A DNA stretch of 64,000 nucleotides. It comes from Polynucleobacter sp. UK-Gri1-W3 (GTDB taxonomy: Bacteria > Pseudomonadota > Gammaproteobacteria > Burkholderiales > Burkholderiaceae). The stretch spans positions 62,001 to 126,000 of the forward strand of contig NZ_JACVQA010000007.1 in NCBI RefSeq assembly GCF_018881595.1, given 5' to 3'. The translations under genes were made by a program, and so were the position numbers. The notes under the pieces were generated by a model. The model searched no databases and was not told the DNA's origin. It saw only the letters and a program-made list of their open reading frames with translations. This document shows, one piece after another, positions 1-9,320 of the stretch; the first letter of the stretch is position 1, and each line of letters opens with the position of its first letter.

Positions 1-1
1 T

Positions 2-829
2 GGTCTTGGTATGGTCCTAGCCTCAGGCTGCGGAAGTAAGACACTCATTCGCATTGGTGGAGGCAACCTTAAATCGTTAGTAGTATTTCTGGTCTTGGGT
101 CTAGTTGCTTATATGACGCTGCGGGGATTCTTGGCGGTGATTCGTATTAATGCTTTAGATACATTTTTCATTACGCTAAATTCAAACCAAGATCTACCAA
201 GCATTGTGAGCTCTTGGTTTGGTCAGAGTCGTGCAAGTGCGCATTTGTTGCTCGGGTTAATTATTGGTGGATCTTTTGTTCTTTTTGCGCTTGCCAATAA
301 ATCATTTTGGACAGCTAAAAATCTTCTAGCTGGCTTGGGGGTGGGCCTTGCAATCTGTGCGGTATGGTGGATTTCTGGTTACTTAGCGTTTGTTGCCGAG
401 GACCCTAATACTTTAGAAGAGGTATTCGTAGCCACCAACTCAGGCAAGATAGAAAGCCTTTCATTTGTTGCCCCATATGCATACTCATTGGAGTGGCTCA
501 TGTTCTATAGCGATACCTCTAAAGTACTCACTATTGGTGTCGTTGCTGTGCTGGGCATGGTTTGTGGTTCAGCAATCGTTTCGTTGATAACAAAAACTTT
601 TCGCTGGGAGAGTTTTTTGAATGCAGAAGATACTGCCAACCATTTAATTGGCGGAGCCTTAATGGGCTTTGGTGGTATCACTGCTTTGGGATGCACCATT
701 GGGCAGGGTCTGAGCGGAATTTCAACACTAGCGCTTGGATCTTTTTTAGCAATTCCAGGATTCTTTCTGGGTGCTTACATAGGTTTGCGTTACTTACAAA
801 TGCGCCTTGCTCCTAATCCTTGCGCTTAA
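2..829 (+). CDS. YeeE/YedE family sulfur-compound transporter (5' end outside window)
   Basis: Polytopic inner-membrane protein of the YeeE/YedE family, whose members carry thiosulfate or related sulfur compounds. The reading frame is open to the left edge and the first visible residues (GLGMVLASGCGSKTL) match a motif from the middle of the family, so the N-terminal part lies before the window; 275 residues are visible. Two conserved cysteine loops are present, SGCGS near the left edge and ALGCTIGQGLSG near the C-terminus, each in a glycine-rich membrane segment. Two smaller proteins of the same family follow on the same strand. The substrate is inferred from the family only. Confidence 0.85.
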   Translation, partial: GLGMVLASGCGSKTLIRIGGGNLKSLVVFLVLGLVAYMTLRGFLAVIRINALDTFFITLNSNQDLPSIVSSWFGQSRASAHLLLGLIIGGSFVLFALANKSFWTAKNLLAGLGVGLAICAVWWISGYLAFVAEDPNTLEEVFVATNSGKIESLSFVAPYAYSLEWLMFYSDTSKVLTIGVVAVLGMVCGSAIVSLITKTFRWESFLNAEDTANHLIGGALMGFGGITALGCTIGQGLSGISTLALGSFLAIPGFFLGAYIGLRYLQMRLAPNPCA

Positions 830-847
830 ATAGACCGGATACAAGTT

Positions 848-1285
848 ATGCAAATTGATTGGTTCTCGTTTACGCCCATTCCTTCTTTATTGGGGGGGAT
901 GATTCTTGGAGTTGCTGCGGCTCTCTACGTATTGCTTCACGGGCGCATTTTAGGTATCAGTGGAATTGTTGCTGGTTTATTACATCCCAAGCTGACTGAT
1001 TCAGCATGGCGAGTCAGCTTGGTTTTGGGTCTAGTCTCCGCACCATTTCTTGCGGCATTGTTCTTTGGGATATTCCCAATTGTTGAAATTGAGTCTGATT
1101 GGATTGCCATTGTGATCGCCGGTCTTTTGGTTGGCTTTGGTGCTCACTACGGATCTGGTTGTACTAGCGGTCATGGCATCTGTGGGCTCTCGCGTTTATC
1201 GCCGCGATCTCTTGTTGCTACCCTCTCTTTTATGGGCGCAGGCTTTCTGACTGTTTTTATTCTTCGTCATTTGATCGGGGCCTAG
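848..1285 (+). CDS. YeeE/YedE family half-size membrane protein (PmpA-like)
   Basis: A 145-residue hydrophobic protein corresponding to one half of a full YeeE protein. It has about four membrane segments and the family's cysteine motif GSGCTSGHGICG near residues 100-111. Such half-size proteins usually come as a pair with a DUF6691-type partner, which is the next gene one base downstream. In several proteobacteria such pairs sit beside sulfide or persulfide oxidation genes. Transport of a sulfur compound is inferred from family and context. No clear ribosome binding site precedes the ATG. Confidence 0.82.
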   Translation: MQIDWFSFTPIPSLLGGMILGVAAALYVLLHGRILGISGIVAGLLHPKLTDSAWRVSLVLGLVSAPFLAALFFGIFPIVEIESDWIAIVIAGLLVGFGAHYGSGCTSGHGICGLSRLSPRSLVATLSFMGAGFLTVFILRHLIGA

Positions 1286-1286
1286 G

Positions 1287-1733
1287 ATGAAAAAACATTT
1301 TGGTCTTTTGAGTCAGTATGCTATCGGCGTTCTATTTGGTTGGGGCTTAATCATCTCGGGCATGAGTAATCCTCAGAAGGTGTTGGGATTTTTAGATTTA
1401 GCCGGTAACTGGGATCCTTCGTTGATGTTTGTGATGTTAGGTGCCGTTTTGGTAGGCCTTGGCGGCTTCTACGTAGTGAGTAAGAGAACAGAAGCTTTTT
1501 TTGGCGGCGCATTGCATATCCCAACGCGCAGAGATATCACGAAACCCCTGATTGTTGGCAGTCTTATTTTTGGTGCAGGCTGGGGAATTGCTGGTTTTTG
1601 TCCTGGTCCAGCATTGGTGGCCCTGGGTGCTGGTCACCTGAAAGCCTTAGTGTTTGTTGCTGCCATGCTTGTGGGTATGGAAATCTGCGAGCGTTTCTTC
1701 TCGGCTCATAAAAAGGTTTCCAGCCAAGTCTGA
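1287..1733 (+). CDS. DUF6691/YeeE-type membrane protein, partner of the preceding gene (PmpB-like)
   Basis: A 148-residue membrane protein that begins one base after the stop of the preceding gene, implying translational coupling. It shows the N-terminal pattern GWGLIISGMSNPQKV and the cysteine motif GFCPGPALVALGAG typical of the second half-size YeeE protein. It probably forms a complex with the product of 848-1285 to move a small sulfur species across the inner membrane. The sequence does not reveal the substrate. Confidence 0.82.
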   Translation: MKKHFGLLSQYAIGVLFGWGLIISGMSNPQKVLGFLDLAGNWDPSLMFVMLGAVLVGLGGFYVVSKRTEAFFGGALHIPTRRDITKPLIVGSLIFGAGWGIAGFCPGPALVALGAGHLKALVFVAAMLVGMEICERFFSAHKKVSSQV

Positions 1734-1786
1734 TAGGCCTGATTTAGAATGACCCTATTACGAATTATTGAATGTAGAGGGTTTTT

Positions 1787-2131
1787 ATGAGTCTTCCTAT
1801 TTCTTGTCATAACGATCAGTTTGGCACTCTTGGTCAGATCGATCCAAGCCACTTGGCTGAAATTGCGGCAATGGGTTATAAAAGCGTGATCAATAACCGT
1901 CCTGATGGTGAGGGCGGGCCAGATCAACCAACTAGTGCAAGTATTCAGGCGGAAGCCGAAAAGTTGGGATTAAATTATGCCTATTTACCGGTCGTGCCTA
2001 GTGCTATGACTGTTGAACAAGTGAGAGAGATGGCGCGTTTGTTAAAGACAATGCCTGGCCCAGTTTTGGCATTCTGCCGTTCTGGCGCACGCTCAACTAA
2101 CCTATATCAACTTGCGCTGCAAGTGGGTTAA
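1787..2131 (+). CDS. TIGR01244/DUF442 family sulfurtransferase-like protein
   Basis: A 114-residue protein of the DUF442 (beta-lactamase hydrolase-like) family, which has a phosphatase/rhodanese-like fold. The signature loop CRSGARST starts at Cys97, which would carry the persulfide or thiolate. An earlier NNRPDGEG segment (residues 36-43) is also typical. In other bacteria this domain is fused to or encoded beside an ETHE1-type persulfide dioxygenase and YeeE-like transporters, so its place directly after three YeeE-type genes supports a role in sulfide or persulfide handling. An AGAGGG-like Shine-Dalgarno precedes the ATG. Confidence 0.8.
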   Translation: MSLPISCHNDQFGTLGQIDPSHLAEIAAMGYKSVINNRPDGEGGPDQPTSASIQAEAEKLGLNYAYLPVVPSAMTVEQVREMARLLKTMPGPVLAFCRSGARSTNLYQLALQVG

Positions 2132-2154
2132 GTTAAGAAAGCGTTCTTCAATCT

Positions 2155-2574
2155 ATGCGCATCGCCATTCCAGAAGAAAGAAAACTGGTTCATGAAATGA
2201 TCATGCCCATTCGTTGGGGTGATATGGATGCGTATGGACACGTGAACAATACTGTTTACTTTAGATATATGGAACAAGCGCGCTGCGAGTGGATTACTTC
2301 CATGGGTTACGACGTTGCTCCTGGCCGTGAATCTATGTTGATGCTCAATGGCTTTTGCAACTTCTATCAACAACTCACCTTCCCGGGTGATTTAATTCTC
2401 AAGACCTCTATTGGCGCAGTGGGAAGAACGAGCCTTGATCTCTATACCAGCATGGCATTGACTACTGCGCCGGAGGTTGAGGCTGCTATCGGTGGCGCAA
2501 CCATGGTTTGGGTAGATCTCACCACCAATAAGTCTGCTCCTTGGCCGGAACATGTATTAGAAAAGTTGCGCTAG
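2155..2574 (+). CDS. acyl-CoA thioesterase, 4-hydroxybenzoyl-CoA thioesterase type
   Basis: A 139-residue hotdog-fold thioesterase. The segment RWGDMDAYGHVNNTVYFRY (residues 22-40) carries the Asp and the GHVNN signature of the 4HBT class, which hydrolyses acyl-CoA thioesters in the cytoplasm. The chosen ATG gives a short N-terminal extension before the hotdog core; a later start is possible. It lies between the DUF442 gene and mnmH on the same strand with gaps of 23 and 6 bases, so it may be cotranscribed. The acyl substrate cannot be read from the sequence. Confidence 0.85.
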   Translation: MRIAIPEERKLVHEMIMPIRWGDMDAYGHVNNTVYFRYMEQARCEWITSMGYDVAPGRESMLMLNGFCNFYQQLTFPGDLILKTSIGAVGRTSLDLYTSMALTTAPEVEAAIGGATMVWVDLTTNKSAPWPEHVLEKLR

Positions 2575-2580
2575 TCGATC

Positions 2581-3654
2581 GTGCAACCTAGTAATCCGCA
2601 TATCCTAAGATCCGAACAATTTTTATCAGAGTTGGATCAGTTTGATTTGGTTATTGATGTCAGATCTCCAGCAGAATTTGCGCTGGATCATATTCCAGGG
2701 GCAGTTAACTATCCGGTTCTGAATAATGAGGAGCGCATCACAATTGGTACGCTCTACAAACAAGAGTCTCCTTTTGCCGCTAAAAAACTCGGCGCTGCAT
2801 TAGTCTCAAGAAATATTGCTAACCACCTTGAAAATCATTTATTAGAAATGCCTCGCGAATGGCGGCCATTAATTTATTGTTGGCGTGGTGGCGAGAGAAG
2901 CAGTGCGTTTACCCACATCCTCAATCGGATTGGCTGGAAGGCGAAACAACTTGAAGGTGGTTATCAGGGTTTTAGAAGAACTGTCATTGATGGCCTAGAT
3001 CAAATGGCTAGTCAGTTTTCATTTCAGGTGATTTGTGGAATGACGGGGAGCGGCAAAACGAGAGTCCTGCATGATATTGGCGCTCTCGGTGCTCAGATTC
3101 TGGACTTAGAGGGCTTGGCTGTGCACCGTGGCTCCGTATTGGGTAATGAGCCCAATATTGATCAACCGACCCAAAAAGGCTTTGAGACTGCTTTATGGAA
3201 TGCCTTGCGTACGCTTGATCCGGCGAAGCCCGTTTATGTCGAGTCTGAAAGCAAAAAGGTAGGGGGCCTGCATGTGCCTGATGCCTTGATGGAAAAAATT
3301 CGTAATGGTGCTTGTATTGAATTGCGGTCGAGTACCCAAACTCGTGTCTCTTGGTTGATTCGTGAATACCATCACTTTTTAACGGATACCGACAATTTCA
3401 AACAGAAGTTAGCCTTGCTCACTACCCATTATGGAAAAGTACAAATCTCCAAATGGAATGAAGCCATTGATGCAGGTAATTTTCCAGAGCTGGTTGAGGA
3501 GTTGCTCGTAAAGCATTACGACCCCTCATATCAATCATCGATTGTGCGGAACTTTCCTCAATACAAGATCGAGAATTTTGTAAAGCTGCAGGATGATAGC
3601 GACGAGGCCTTTGCCAAAGCTGCAAAGGCCATCATCAGCAAGTCGGGCTCTTAG
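2581..3654 (+). CDS. mnmH: tRNA 2-selenouridine synthase
   Basis: Converts 2-thiouridine at the wobble position of certain tRNAs into 2-selenouridine, using selenophosphate, via a geranylated intermediate. The 357-residue protein has the normal family length: an N-terminal rhodanese domain with catalytic Cys100 (CWRGGERSS) and a C-terminal P-loop domain with GMTGSGKT at residues 153-160. Translation starts at GTG. The stop overlaps the convergent stop of gcdH by four bases. The selenophosphate synthase gene selD, which would be needed, is not in the window. Confidence 0.92.
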   Translation: MQPSNPHILRSEQFLSELDQFDLVIDVRSPAEFALDHIPGAVNYPVLNNEERITIGTLYKQESPFAAKKLGAALVSRNIANHLENHLLEMPREWRPLIYCWRGGERSSAFTHILNRIGWKAKQLEGGYQGFRRTVIDGLDQMASQFSFQVICGMTGSGKTRVLHDIGALGAQILDLEGLAVHRGSVLGNEPNIDQPTQKGFETALWNALRTLDPAKPVYVESESKKVGGLHVPDALMEKIRNGACIELRSSTQTRVSWLIREYHHFLTDTDNFKQKLALLTTHYGKVQISKWNEAIDAGNFPELVEELLVKHYDPSYQSSIVRNFPQYKIENFVKLQDDSDEAFAKAAKAIISKSGS

Positions 3655-4835
3655 CTAAAAGCTTGAATACCAGTTTGCGCGCGACCAAGAATGAGGGCGT
3701 GGATATCGTGAGTGCCTTCGTAGGTATTCACAACTTCTAAGTTCAGCATGTGACGCACAACGCCATACTCATCAGAGATACCGTTACCGCCGTGCATATC
3801 GCGTGCCATACGTGCAATGTCTAAGGACTTGCCGCAAGAGTTACGCTTCATGATGGAGGTGATTTCAGGAGCGGCAATGCCTTCATCTTTCATGCGACCT
3901 AAACGCAAACAGCCTTGAAGGCCAAGAGTAATTTCAGTTTGCATATCAGCCAATTTCTTTTGAATCAATTGATTGGCGGCTAGTGGCTTGCCAAATTGTT
4001 TGCGATCCAAGGTGTACTGACGAGCGGCATACCAGCACCATTCAGCAGCGCCCAATGTGCCCCAAGCAATGCCGTAGCGGGCTGAGTTTAAGCAGGTGAA
4101 GGGGCCTTTGAGGCCTTCTACTTCGGGAAATTCATTTTCTGCTGGGACAAATACTTCATCCATCACGATTTCACCGGTGATAGAGGCACGTAGACCCATC
4201 TTGCCGCTAATTTTTGGCGCACTTAAGCCCTTCATGCCTTTTTCTAGGATGTAGCCGCGGATGATACCTTCATCATTTTTGGCCCAGACTACAAATACAT
4301 CAGCAATCGGGGAATTGGAGATCCACATCTTGGAGCCCGTTAATGAAAATCCACCAGGAACTCTCTTAGCGCGGGTAATCATGCCACCAGCATCGGAACC
4401 ATAGTTTGGTTCTGTTAAACCAAAGCAACCAATCCATTCGCCACTAGCTAATTTAGGAAGGTACTTTTGCTTTTGTGCTTCGCTACCAAATTCATTGATA
4501 GGCACCATGACCAAAGAGGATTGCACACTCATCATTGAGCGATAGCCAGAATCAACACGCTCAATCTCACGAGCAATTAAGCCGTAAGACACATAGTTCA
4601 AATTTGCACCACCATACTGCTCTGGGATGGTGATACCCAGGAGACCAAGTTCACCCATTTCGCGGAAGATGGCTGGGTCGGTTGTTTCATTGCGATAAGC
4701 ATCATGAATGCGTGGCATGAGGCGTCCTTGAGCGTATTCAGCGGCTGCATCACGCACCATGCGCTCTTCTTCAGTTAGCTGGGTATCGAGAAGCAGGGGA
4801 TCTGCCCAGTTAAAGCTTGCCTTACTTTTGCTCAT
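3651..4835 (-). CDS. gcdH: glutaryl-CoA dehydrogenase (acyl-CoA dehydrogenase family)
   Basis: FAD enzyme that oxidatively decarboxylates glutaryl-CoA to crotonyl-CoA in lysine and tryptophan breakdown, passing electrons to ETF. The 394-residue protein has the usual acyl-CoA dehydrogenase layout: an alpha domain, a central beta domain with [13 protein letters not shown] and [18 protein letters not shown], and a C-terminal alpha domain with the catalytic Glu at about 373 in [16 protein letters not shown], the form seen in glutaryl-CoA dehydrogenases. The ETF:ubiquinone oxidoreductase that would take its electrons is encoded 5 kb away. Confidence 0.9.
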   Translation of the reverse strand: MSKSKASFNWADPLLLDTQLTEEERMVRDAAAEYAQGRLMPRIHDAYRNETTDPAIFREMGELGLLGITIPEQYGGANLNYVSYGLIAREIERVDSGYRSMMSVQSSLVMVPINEFGSEAQKQKYLPKLASGEWIGCFGLTEPNYGSDAGGMITRAKRVPGGFSLTGSKMWISNSPIADVFVVWAKNDEGIIRGYILEKGMKGLSAPKISGKMGLRASITGEIVMDEVFVPAENEFPEVEGLKGPFTCLNSARYGIAWGTLGAAEWCWYAARQYTLDRKQFGKPLAANQLIQKKLADMQTEITLGLQGCLRLGRMKDEGIAAPEITSIMKRNSCGKSLDIARMARDMHGGNGISDEYGVVRHMLNLEVVNTYEGTHDIHALILGRAQTGIQAFS

Positions 4836-4940
4836 TGCCTTGTCATCCTATATACGGTTTTATCGTTACTTTTGGCCTGCTTCCTGCGAATTTTCAGGAA
4901 TGCAGATATTCTTGTTTGTATTATCCATTTTTCTGCACTT

Positions 4941-5648
4941 ATGGACTCACCTAGACGTCATCGCTATTACGACCTCATTCTGGCTGCCTTTGTGGTCGTT
5001 TTGTTGTGCTCGAACTTTATTGGTGCTGGCAAGGCGGCGGTAGTGGATTTGCCGTACTTTGGGTCCGTCCCATTTGGCGCGGGAATCCTTTTTTTCCCAA
5101 TCGCCTATTTTTTTGGCGATATCCTGACTGAGGTCTATGGCTACGCCTACGATCGTAGAGCGGTTTGGGCGGGTTTTGCTGCTCTTGCATTTGCAGCCAT
5201 CATGGCTCAGATTGTCATAGCCCTGCCGGTTGCCTCTGGCGATTACATGGCCAATTACCAGAAGGGCCTTGAAATGGTTTTTGGAAACTCTTGGCGTATT
5301 GCCTTAGCTTCCATGTTCTCGTTTTGGTGCGGCAGTCTTATTAATAGCTATGTTTTGGCCAAAATGAAAGTCTGGACTCATGGACGCTTTCTTTGGATGC
5401 GTACGATTGGCTCGACTGCAGTAGGAGAGATGGTTGATTCTTCATTTTTCTATGTATTGGCTTTTTACGGCATTTGGCCAACCCATGAAATCATTCAGGT
5501 AGCGCTGGCTCAATACGTCCTTAAGACCTCCTGGGAGGTTCTAGCAACCCCTATGACCTATTGGGTCGTGAATTTACTCAAGCGCAAGGAAAATGAGGAT
5601 TTCTACGATATTCACACGAATTTCACCCCATTTAGGGTCAAAGTCTAA
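4941..5648 (+). CDS. queuosine precursor transporter (VUT/YhhQ family)
   Basis: A membrane protein of about 235 residues with six predicted hydrophobic segments, belonging to the YhhQ/VUT family that imports preQ0 or related queuosine precursors for tRNA modification. Typical features are the start DSPRRHRYYDLILAAF, the FFPIAYFFGDILTEVYGY segment and the GSTAVGEMVDSSFFY segment. The ATG at 4941 is preferred because homologues begin just before the RRHRYYDL stretch; the frame continues upstream to a TTG at 4872 but that part does not look like the family. The gene is divergent from gcdH. Confidence 0.88.
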   Translation: MDSPRRHRYYDLILAAFVVVLLCSNFIGAGKAAVVDLPYFGSVPFGAGILFFPIAYFFGDILTEVYGYAYDRRAVWAGFAALAFAAIMAQIVIALPVASGDYMANYQKGLEMVFGNSWRIALASMFSFWCGSLINSYVLAKMKVWTHGRFLWMRTIGSTAVGEMVDSSFFYVLAFYGIWPTHEIIQVALAQYVLKTSWEVLATPMTYWVVNLLKRKENEDFYDIHTNFTPFRVKV

Positions 5649-5707
5649 GCAAGACCTGAAGCTTCCTGCCAACAAAGACCTCTAAGCCGTTAAAATGACG
5701 GTCTTTG

Positions 5708-5723
5708 CCCCCAAAGTCGGGGG
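5708..5723 (+). promoter_or_regulatory. GC-rich hairpin in the presumed ybiT leader
   Basis: Five C residues at 5708-5712 and five G residues at 5719-5723 flank the six-base loop AAAGTC. A TAAAAT sequence at 5691-5696 could serve as a -10 element, which would place the hairpin at the start of the transcript, 40 bases before the GTG start of ybiT. No U-run follows, so it is not a standard terminator. Its function is unknown. Confidence 0.3.
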
Positions 5724-5762
5724 TAACTATCCAATTGAATTTCAGAAAGCTAGAAAACATCC

Positions 5763-7370
5763 GTGCTGTCAGCATCTAATATCACTATGCAGTTTGGGGC
5801 AAAGCCTCTGTTTGAAAACATTTCCGTGAAGTTTGGCGGCGGCAATCGTTATGGTCTGATTGGCGCAAACGGTTGCGGTAAATCAACCTTCATGAAAATT
5901 TTAGGTGGCGAGCTTGAGCCAACTAGCGGCAATGTGAGCTTGGATCCTGGCATTCGTTTAGGTAAGTTGCGTCAAGATCAATTTGCCTATGAAGATGTGC
6001 GCGTACTCGATGTTGTGATGATGGGGCACGAAGAGATGTGGAAGGCCGCTGCTGAACGTGATGCGATCTACGCTAACCCAGATGCTACTGATGAAGATTA
6101 CATGAAGGCTGCTGAGCTTGAGGGTAAGTATGCTGAATATGGTGGCTATACAGCAGAAGCTAAAGCAGGCGAGTTGTTATTAGGTATTGGTATTCCTATC
6201 GAGCAACACAATGGCCCGATGAGCAACGTTGCTCCAGGTTGGAAGTTGCGTGTACTGCTTGCGCAAGCATTGTTCTCTGACCCAGATGTTTTGTTGCTAG
6301 ATGAGCCAACCAATAACTTGGATATTCACTCCATTCATTGGCTTGAAGATATCCTCAATCAGATTAAGAGCACCATCGTCATCATTTCCCATGACCGTCA
6401 CTTCCTAAATGAAGTCTGTACGCATATGGCGGACATGGACTATGGAACATTGAAAGTCTACCCAGGCAATTACGACTCATACATGCTTGCTTCTGTGCAG
6501 GCGCGAACACAGCAACTGAGTTCTAACGTAAAAGCCAAAGAAAAAATTGCTGAATTGGCAGCTTTCGTGGCTCGCTTCTCTGCAAACGCTTCTAAGGCGC
6601 GTCAAGCTACTTCACGTCAAAGACAGTTAGAAAAAATCGAAATTGTTGAAGTAAAGCCTTCTTCACGTCAAAACCCATTTATTCGTTTTGATACTGAGAA
6701 GAAACTTCATAACATGGCTGTGGAGTGCAATGCGCTAACTAAAGCGTACGACCGTACCATCTTCAAGAACTTCAAGATTGCTATTCGTGCTGGTGAAAAG
6801 ATTGCGATCATTGGTCAAAACGGCGCTGGTAAGACAACGCTTCTAAAGACTATTCTGAGCAAGCGCTTTGAAGGTATTGCCGCAGACAGCGGTGATGTGA
6901 AATGGGCTGAGAATGCAAATGTTGGTGTCATGCCGCAAGACAACACTGAGATGTTTGCTAAAGATGAGTTGCTCATGGATTGGATGAATTGGTGGCGCAA
7001 TACTGGCGACGATGATCAAGTCATCCGTGGCACATTAGGTCGCTTACTGTTCTCTGGAGATGATATTGGTAAGTCTGTTAAGGTTCTCTCTGGTGGTGAA
7101 AAGGGCAGAATGATTTGGGGCAAACTCATGCTCCAAAAATATAACGTCCTAGCAATGGATGAGCCAACCAACCATATGGATATGGAATCCATTGAGAGCT
7201 TGCAAATTGCGCTTGAGAAATTCGATGGCACTTTGATATTTGTTTCTCATGACCGCGAGTTCGTATCTGCTTTAGCCAATCGCATCTTAGAAGTGAAGAT
7301 GGATGGAACGGTTGAGGATTACTCTGGTACTTATGAAGAATATCTACGCAGCCAGGCATTAGCTGGCTGA
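5763..7370 (+). CDS. ybiT: ABC-F family ATPase YbiT
   Basis: Soluble ABC-F protein with two tandem ATP-binding cassettes and no membrane domain; this class acts on the ribosome. Cassette 1 has the Walker [10 protein letters not shown] (residues 34-42) and Walker [10 protein letters not shown]. In place of LSGGQ it has VAPGWKLR, which is characteristic of YbiT. Cassette 2 has [17 protein letters not shown] and [10 protein letters not shown]. At 535 residues it is close to the E. coli YbiT length. Translation begins at GTG with no strong Shine-Dalgarno. A terminator hairpin follows at 7401. Confidence 0.92.
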   Translation: MLSASNITMQFGAKPLFENISVKFGGGNRYGLIGANGCGKSTFMKILGGELEPTSGNVSLDPGIRLGKLRQDQFAYEDVRVLDVVMMGHEEMWKAAAERDAIYANPDATDEDYMKAAELEGKYAEYGGYTAEAKAGELLLGIGIPIEQHNGPMSNVAPGWKLRVLLAQALFSDPDVLLLDEPTNNLDIHSIHWLEDILNQIKSTIVIISHDRHFLNEVCTHMADMDYGTLKVYPGNYDSYMLASVQARTQQLSSNVKAKEKIAELAAFVARFSANASKARQATSRQRQLEKIEIVEVKPSSRQNPFIRFDTEKKLHNMAVECNALTKAYDRTIFKNFKIAIRAGEKIAIIGQNGAGKTTLLKTILSKRFEGIAADSGDVKWAENANVGVMPQDNTEMFAKDELLMDWMNWWRNTGDDDQVIRGTLGRLLFSGDDIGKSVKVLSGGEKGRMIWGKLMLQKYNVLAMDEPTNHMDMESIESLQIALEKFDGTLIFVSHDREFVSALANRILEVKMDGTVEDYSGTYEEYLRSQALAG

Positions 7371-7400
7371 TGCAGGCAAACCAATTCGCTGTTTAAGTCA

Positions 7401-7430
7401 ACAAGCCCATTAACTGGGCTTGTTTTCTTT
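7401..7430 (+). terminator. rho-independent terminator after ybiT
   Basis: A nine-base perfect stem, ACAAGCCCA at 7401-7409 and TGGGCTTGT at 7415-7423, with loop TTAAC, followed by TTTTCTTT on the plus strand. The loop and right arm overlap the stop codon and 3' end of the convergent DUF1289 gene. Confidence 0.85.
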
Positions 7431-7673
7431 GGCCTGTCGTTGAAAGCGCATTGCAGTACCTTCTGCACGAATACGCTGCCATACCAAGTCTTTCTCTTCC
7501 TGCGAAAAAAATACCCAATTACTTACTTCACCTAAAGTACGACCACAACCTTGGCAGATTTCATCGTAAAGCGTAGTGCACACACCAATACAAGGTGAAT
7601 CAGAGTCTGCGTCTCCAGTAGAGAGGGAGTGCGAGCCATCTTGCAGGGGCGGTTTGGTGTCTTCAGAATTCAT
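7410..7673 (-). CDS. DUF1289 domain-containing small cysteine protein
   Basis: An 87-residue protein with the DUF1289 pattern: CIGVC (Cys28, Cys32), then CQGCGRT (Cys40, Cys43), then a conserved tail WVFFSQEEKDLVWQRI. The four cysteines suggest metal or iron-sulfur binding, but no biochemical role is established for the family. The N-terminal 25 residues are acidic and polar and look disordered. The start codon overlaps the stop of the upstream FemAB-like gene by four bases, so it is the last gene of a three-gene operon with gloA. Confidence 0.85.
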   Translation of the reverse strand: MNSEDTKPPLQDGSHSLSTGDADSDSPCIGVCTTLYDEICQGCGRTLGEVSNWVFFSQEEKDLVWQRIRAEGTAMRFQRQAKENKPS

Positions 7674-8848
7674 GGCTGTACTTTAGACGATTTCAAAGGA
7701 CTGTGCTCGGCGAGCTCATCTACATAAGCCCCTATGCCTTGATGCTCACGATCTAAGAAGTGCTGCACTGCTTTAGCGAACTGAGGGTCGGCGATAAAGT
7801 GCGCTGACTGTATGGTCGTTGGCAAAAAGCCTCGCGCCATCTTGTGCTCTCCTTGGGCTCCACCTTCAAAAGTCTGTATCTTTTGAGAAATGCAATATTC
7901 AATCGCCTGGTAGTAAGCAGTTTCAAAGTGCAAGCAGGGCACATGCTCAATAGCGCCCCAATATCTGCCATAAGCCTTGGAATTTATAGGGTCAACTACG
8001 AGCAGTGATGCGGCAATTGGACTACCATTACGCTCAGCAATAATGAGATGCAGATTTTCGGGCATACGCTGTGCCCATAGCTTTAAGAAAGCCTCATTCA
8101 AATAGGGACTAGAGCGATGCTCTAAATAGGTGTTTGCATAGCAGCGATAAAAGAATTCCCAATCAGCGTCAGTAGATGCGATGCCTGGAACATGTCTGAA
8201 GCGAATAGACTCTCTTGCTACCTGTTCGCGCTCGCGCCGAATATTTTTACGACGCTTCATAGTAAGAACAGCTAAAAACTGCTCAAAATCATCAAAGCCT
8301 TGGTTGTGCCAATGAAACTGCACTGAATCCCGCAACATAAAACCTTGTTCCTTCAGGGACTCCACCTCGTCTGCGTATGGAAACAAGACGTGCGCTGATG
8401 ACAGATTATTTTGCAGAACCAAGGCCTTTAAGCCTTCGATCAAACGTCTAGCAACTAGGCTGGCATCAATATTGCTCTGGCCAAGACTCAGAACGCGCGA
8501 GCCTTGAACTGGGGTAAAGGGAATAGCGCAGAGCGCTTTGGGAAAGTATTGCATTCCTTGTTGCTCATAAGCTTGAGCCCATGACCAATCAAATACAAAT
8601 TCTCCATAAGAGTGTTGCTTGAGATAGAGGGGCAGGGCGCCTATTAGTTGCTGTTCATTTTTTAGCGTAAGGTGAGCAACCTGCCAACCAGTATTACCGC
8701 CAACACATCCCGTCTCCTCTAATGCACTGAGAAATTCATGGCGAAGAAAAGGTCCTGCATCTTTCGGAAGGAGAGCATTCCATTCGCTTGCGGAAATATC
8801 GCTTAAGCGATCAACTATTTCTAATTGAAACGAATCGGGCTCTGCCAC
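7670..8848 (-). CDS. GNAT/FemAB-like acyltransferase (DUF482 family)
   Basis: A 392-residue protein of the DUF482/PF04339 family, related to FemAB-type aminoacyl or acyl transferases and often named peptidogalycan biosynthesis protein. Recognisable stretches are the start DRLSDISASEWNALLP with FLRHEFLSALEETGCVG, the basic MKRRKNIRREREQV segment, and the C-terminal FEGGAQGEHKMARGFLPTT. No membrane segment is present, so it is cytoplasmic. It lies two bases after gloA and overlaps the DUF1289 gene. The true substrate of the family is not known. Confidence 0.85.
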   Translation of the reverse strand: MAEPDSFQLEIVDRLSDISASEWNALLPKDAGPFLRHEFLSALEETGCVGGNTGWQVAHLTLKNEQQLIGALPLYLKQHSYGEFVFDWSWAQAYEQQGMQYFPKALCAIPFTPVQGSRVLSLGQSNIDASLVARRLIEGLKALVLQNNLSSAHVLFPYADEVESLKEQGFMLRDSVQFHWHNQGFDDFEQFLAVLTMKRRKNIRREREQVARESIRFRHVPGIASTDADWEFFYRCYANTYLEHRSSPYLNEAFLKLWAQRMPENLHLIIAERNGSPIAASLLVVDPINSKAYGRYWGAIEHVPCLHFETAYYQAIEYCISQKIQTFEGGAQGEHKMARGFLPTTIQSAHFIADPQFAKAVQHFLDREHQGIGAYVDELAEHSPLKSSKVQP

Positions 8849-8850
8849 GA

Positions 8851-9237
8851 TTAGTGCTGAATGAGCTCTATTTTGTAACCATCAGGATCAGTAACAAAAG
8901 CAATGATGGTATCGCCGCCTGCTACCGGCCCAGCTTCACGAGTGACATCCCCCCCAGCTGCCTTGATGGCCGCACAAGCGATATAGGCATCGGGAACTTC
9001 GATTGCGATATGTCCATAGGCTGTGCCCAGGTCATAGGACTGAACGCCATGGTTGTAGGTCAGCTCAATCTCAGATTGACCATCGCCGTTCCCTTTACCA
9101 AAACCGACAAAGGCGAGTGAGTATTTTTGCTCCGGACGCTCAGTCGTACGTAATAAATTCATACCCAAAACTTTGGTGTAAAAGTTAATGGAGCGATTGA
9201 GGTCGCCGACGCGAAGCATTGTGTGTAGGATCATCAT
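8851..9237 (-). CDS. gloA: lactoylglutathione lyase (glyoxalase I)
   Basis: Isomerises the hemithioacetal of methylglyoxal and glutathione to S-lactoylglutathione for aldehyde detoxification. The 128-residue protein matches bacterial metal-dependent GlxI. The four expected metal ligands are visible: His5 ([10 protein letters not shown]), Glu58 (IELTYN), His76 (YGHIAIEV) and Glu124 (YKIELIQH). Two ATG codons are adjacent at the start and either could be used. It is the first gene of the minus-strand operon with the FemAB-like and DUF1289 genes. Confidence 0.93.
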   Translation of the reverse strand: MMILHTMLRVGDLNRSINFYTKVLGMNLLRTTERPEQKYSLAFVGFGKGNGDGQSEIELTYNHGVQSYDLGTAYGHIAIEVPDAYIACAAIKAAGGDVTREAGPVAGGDTIIAFVTDPDGYKIELIQH

Positions 9238-9274
9238 GGCTTAAATATAACGCTATTTATTTTTTCGTGTTGAG

Positions 9275-9304
9275 ATAAAAAACCCCGGCATGTGACCGGG
9301 GTTT
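9275..9304 (-). terminator. rho-independent terminator after the ETF:ubiquinone oxidoreductase gene
   Basis: Nine-base stem AAACCCCGG (9280-9288) and CCGGGGTTT (9296-9304) with a seven-base loop. Read on the minus strand it is followed by a run of T residues, as expected 17 bases past the oxidoreductase stop codon. Confidence 0.88.
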
Positions 9305-9320
9305 GCTGTATGACATTGCC

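Noticed and set aside
5695..5829. A frame of about 44 codons starting ATGACGGTC that overlaps the ybiT start in another frame
   Set aside because: Its ATG overlaps the likely -10 element TAAAAT, there is no Shine-Dalgarno, and its translation beyond the leader only follows the ybiT coding sequence out of frame.
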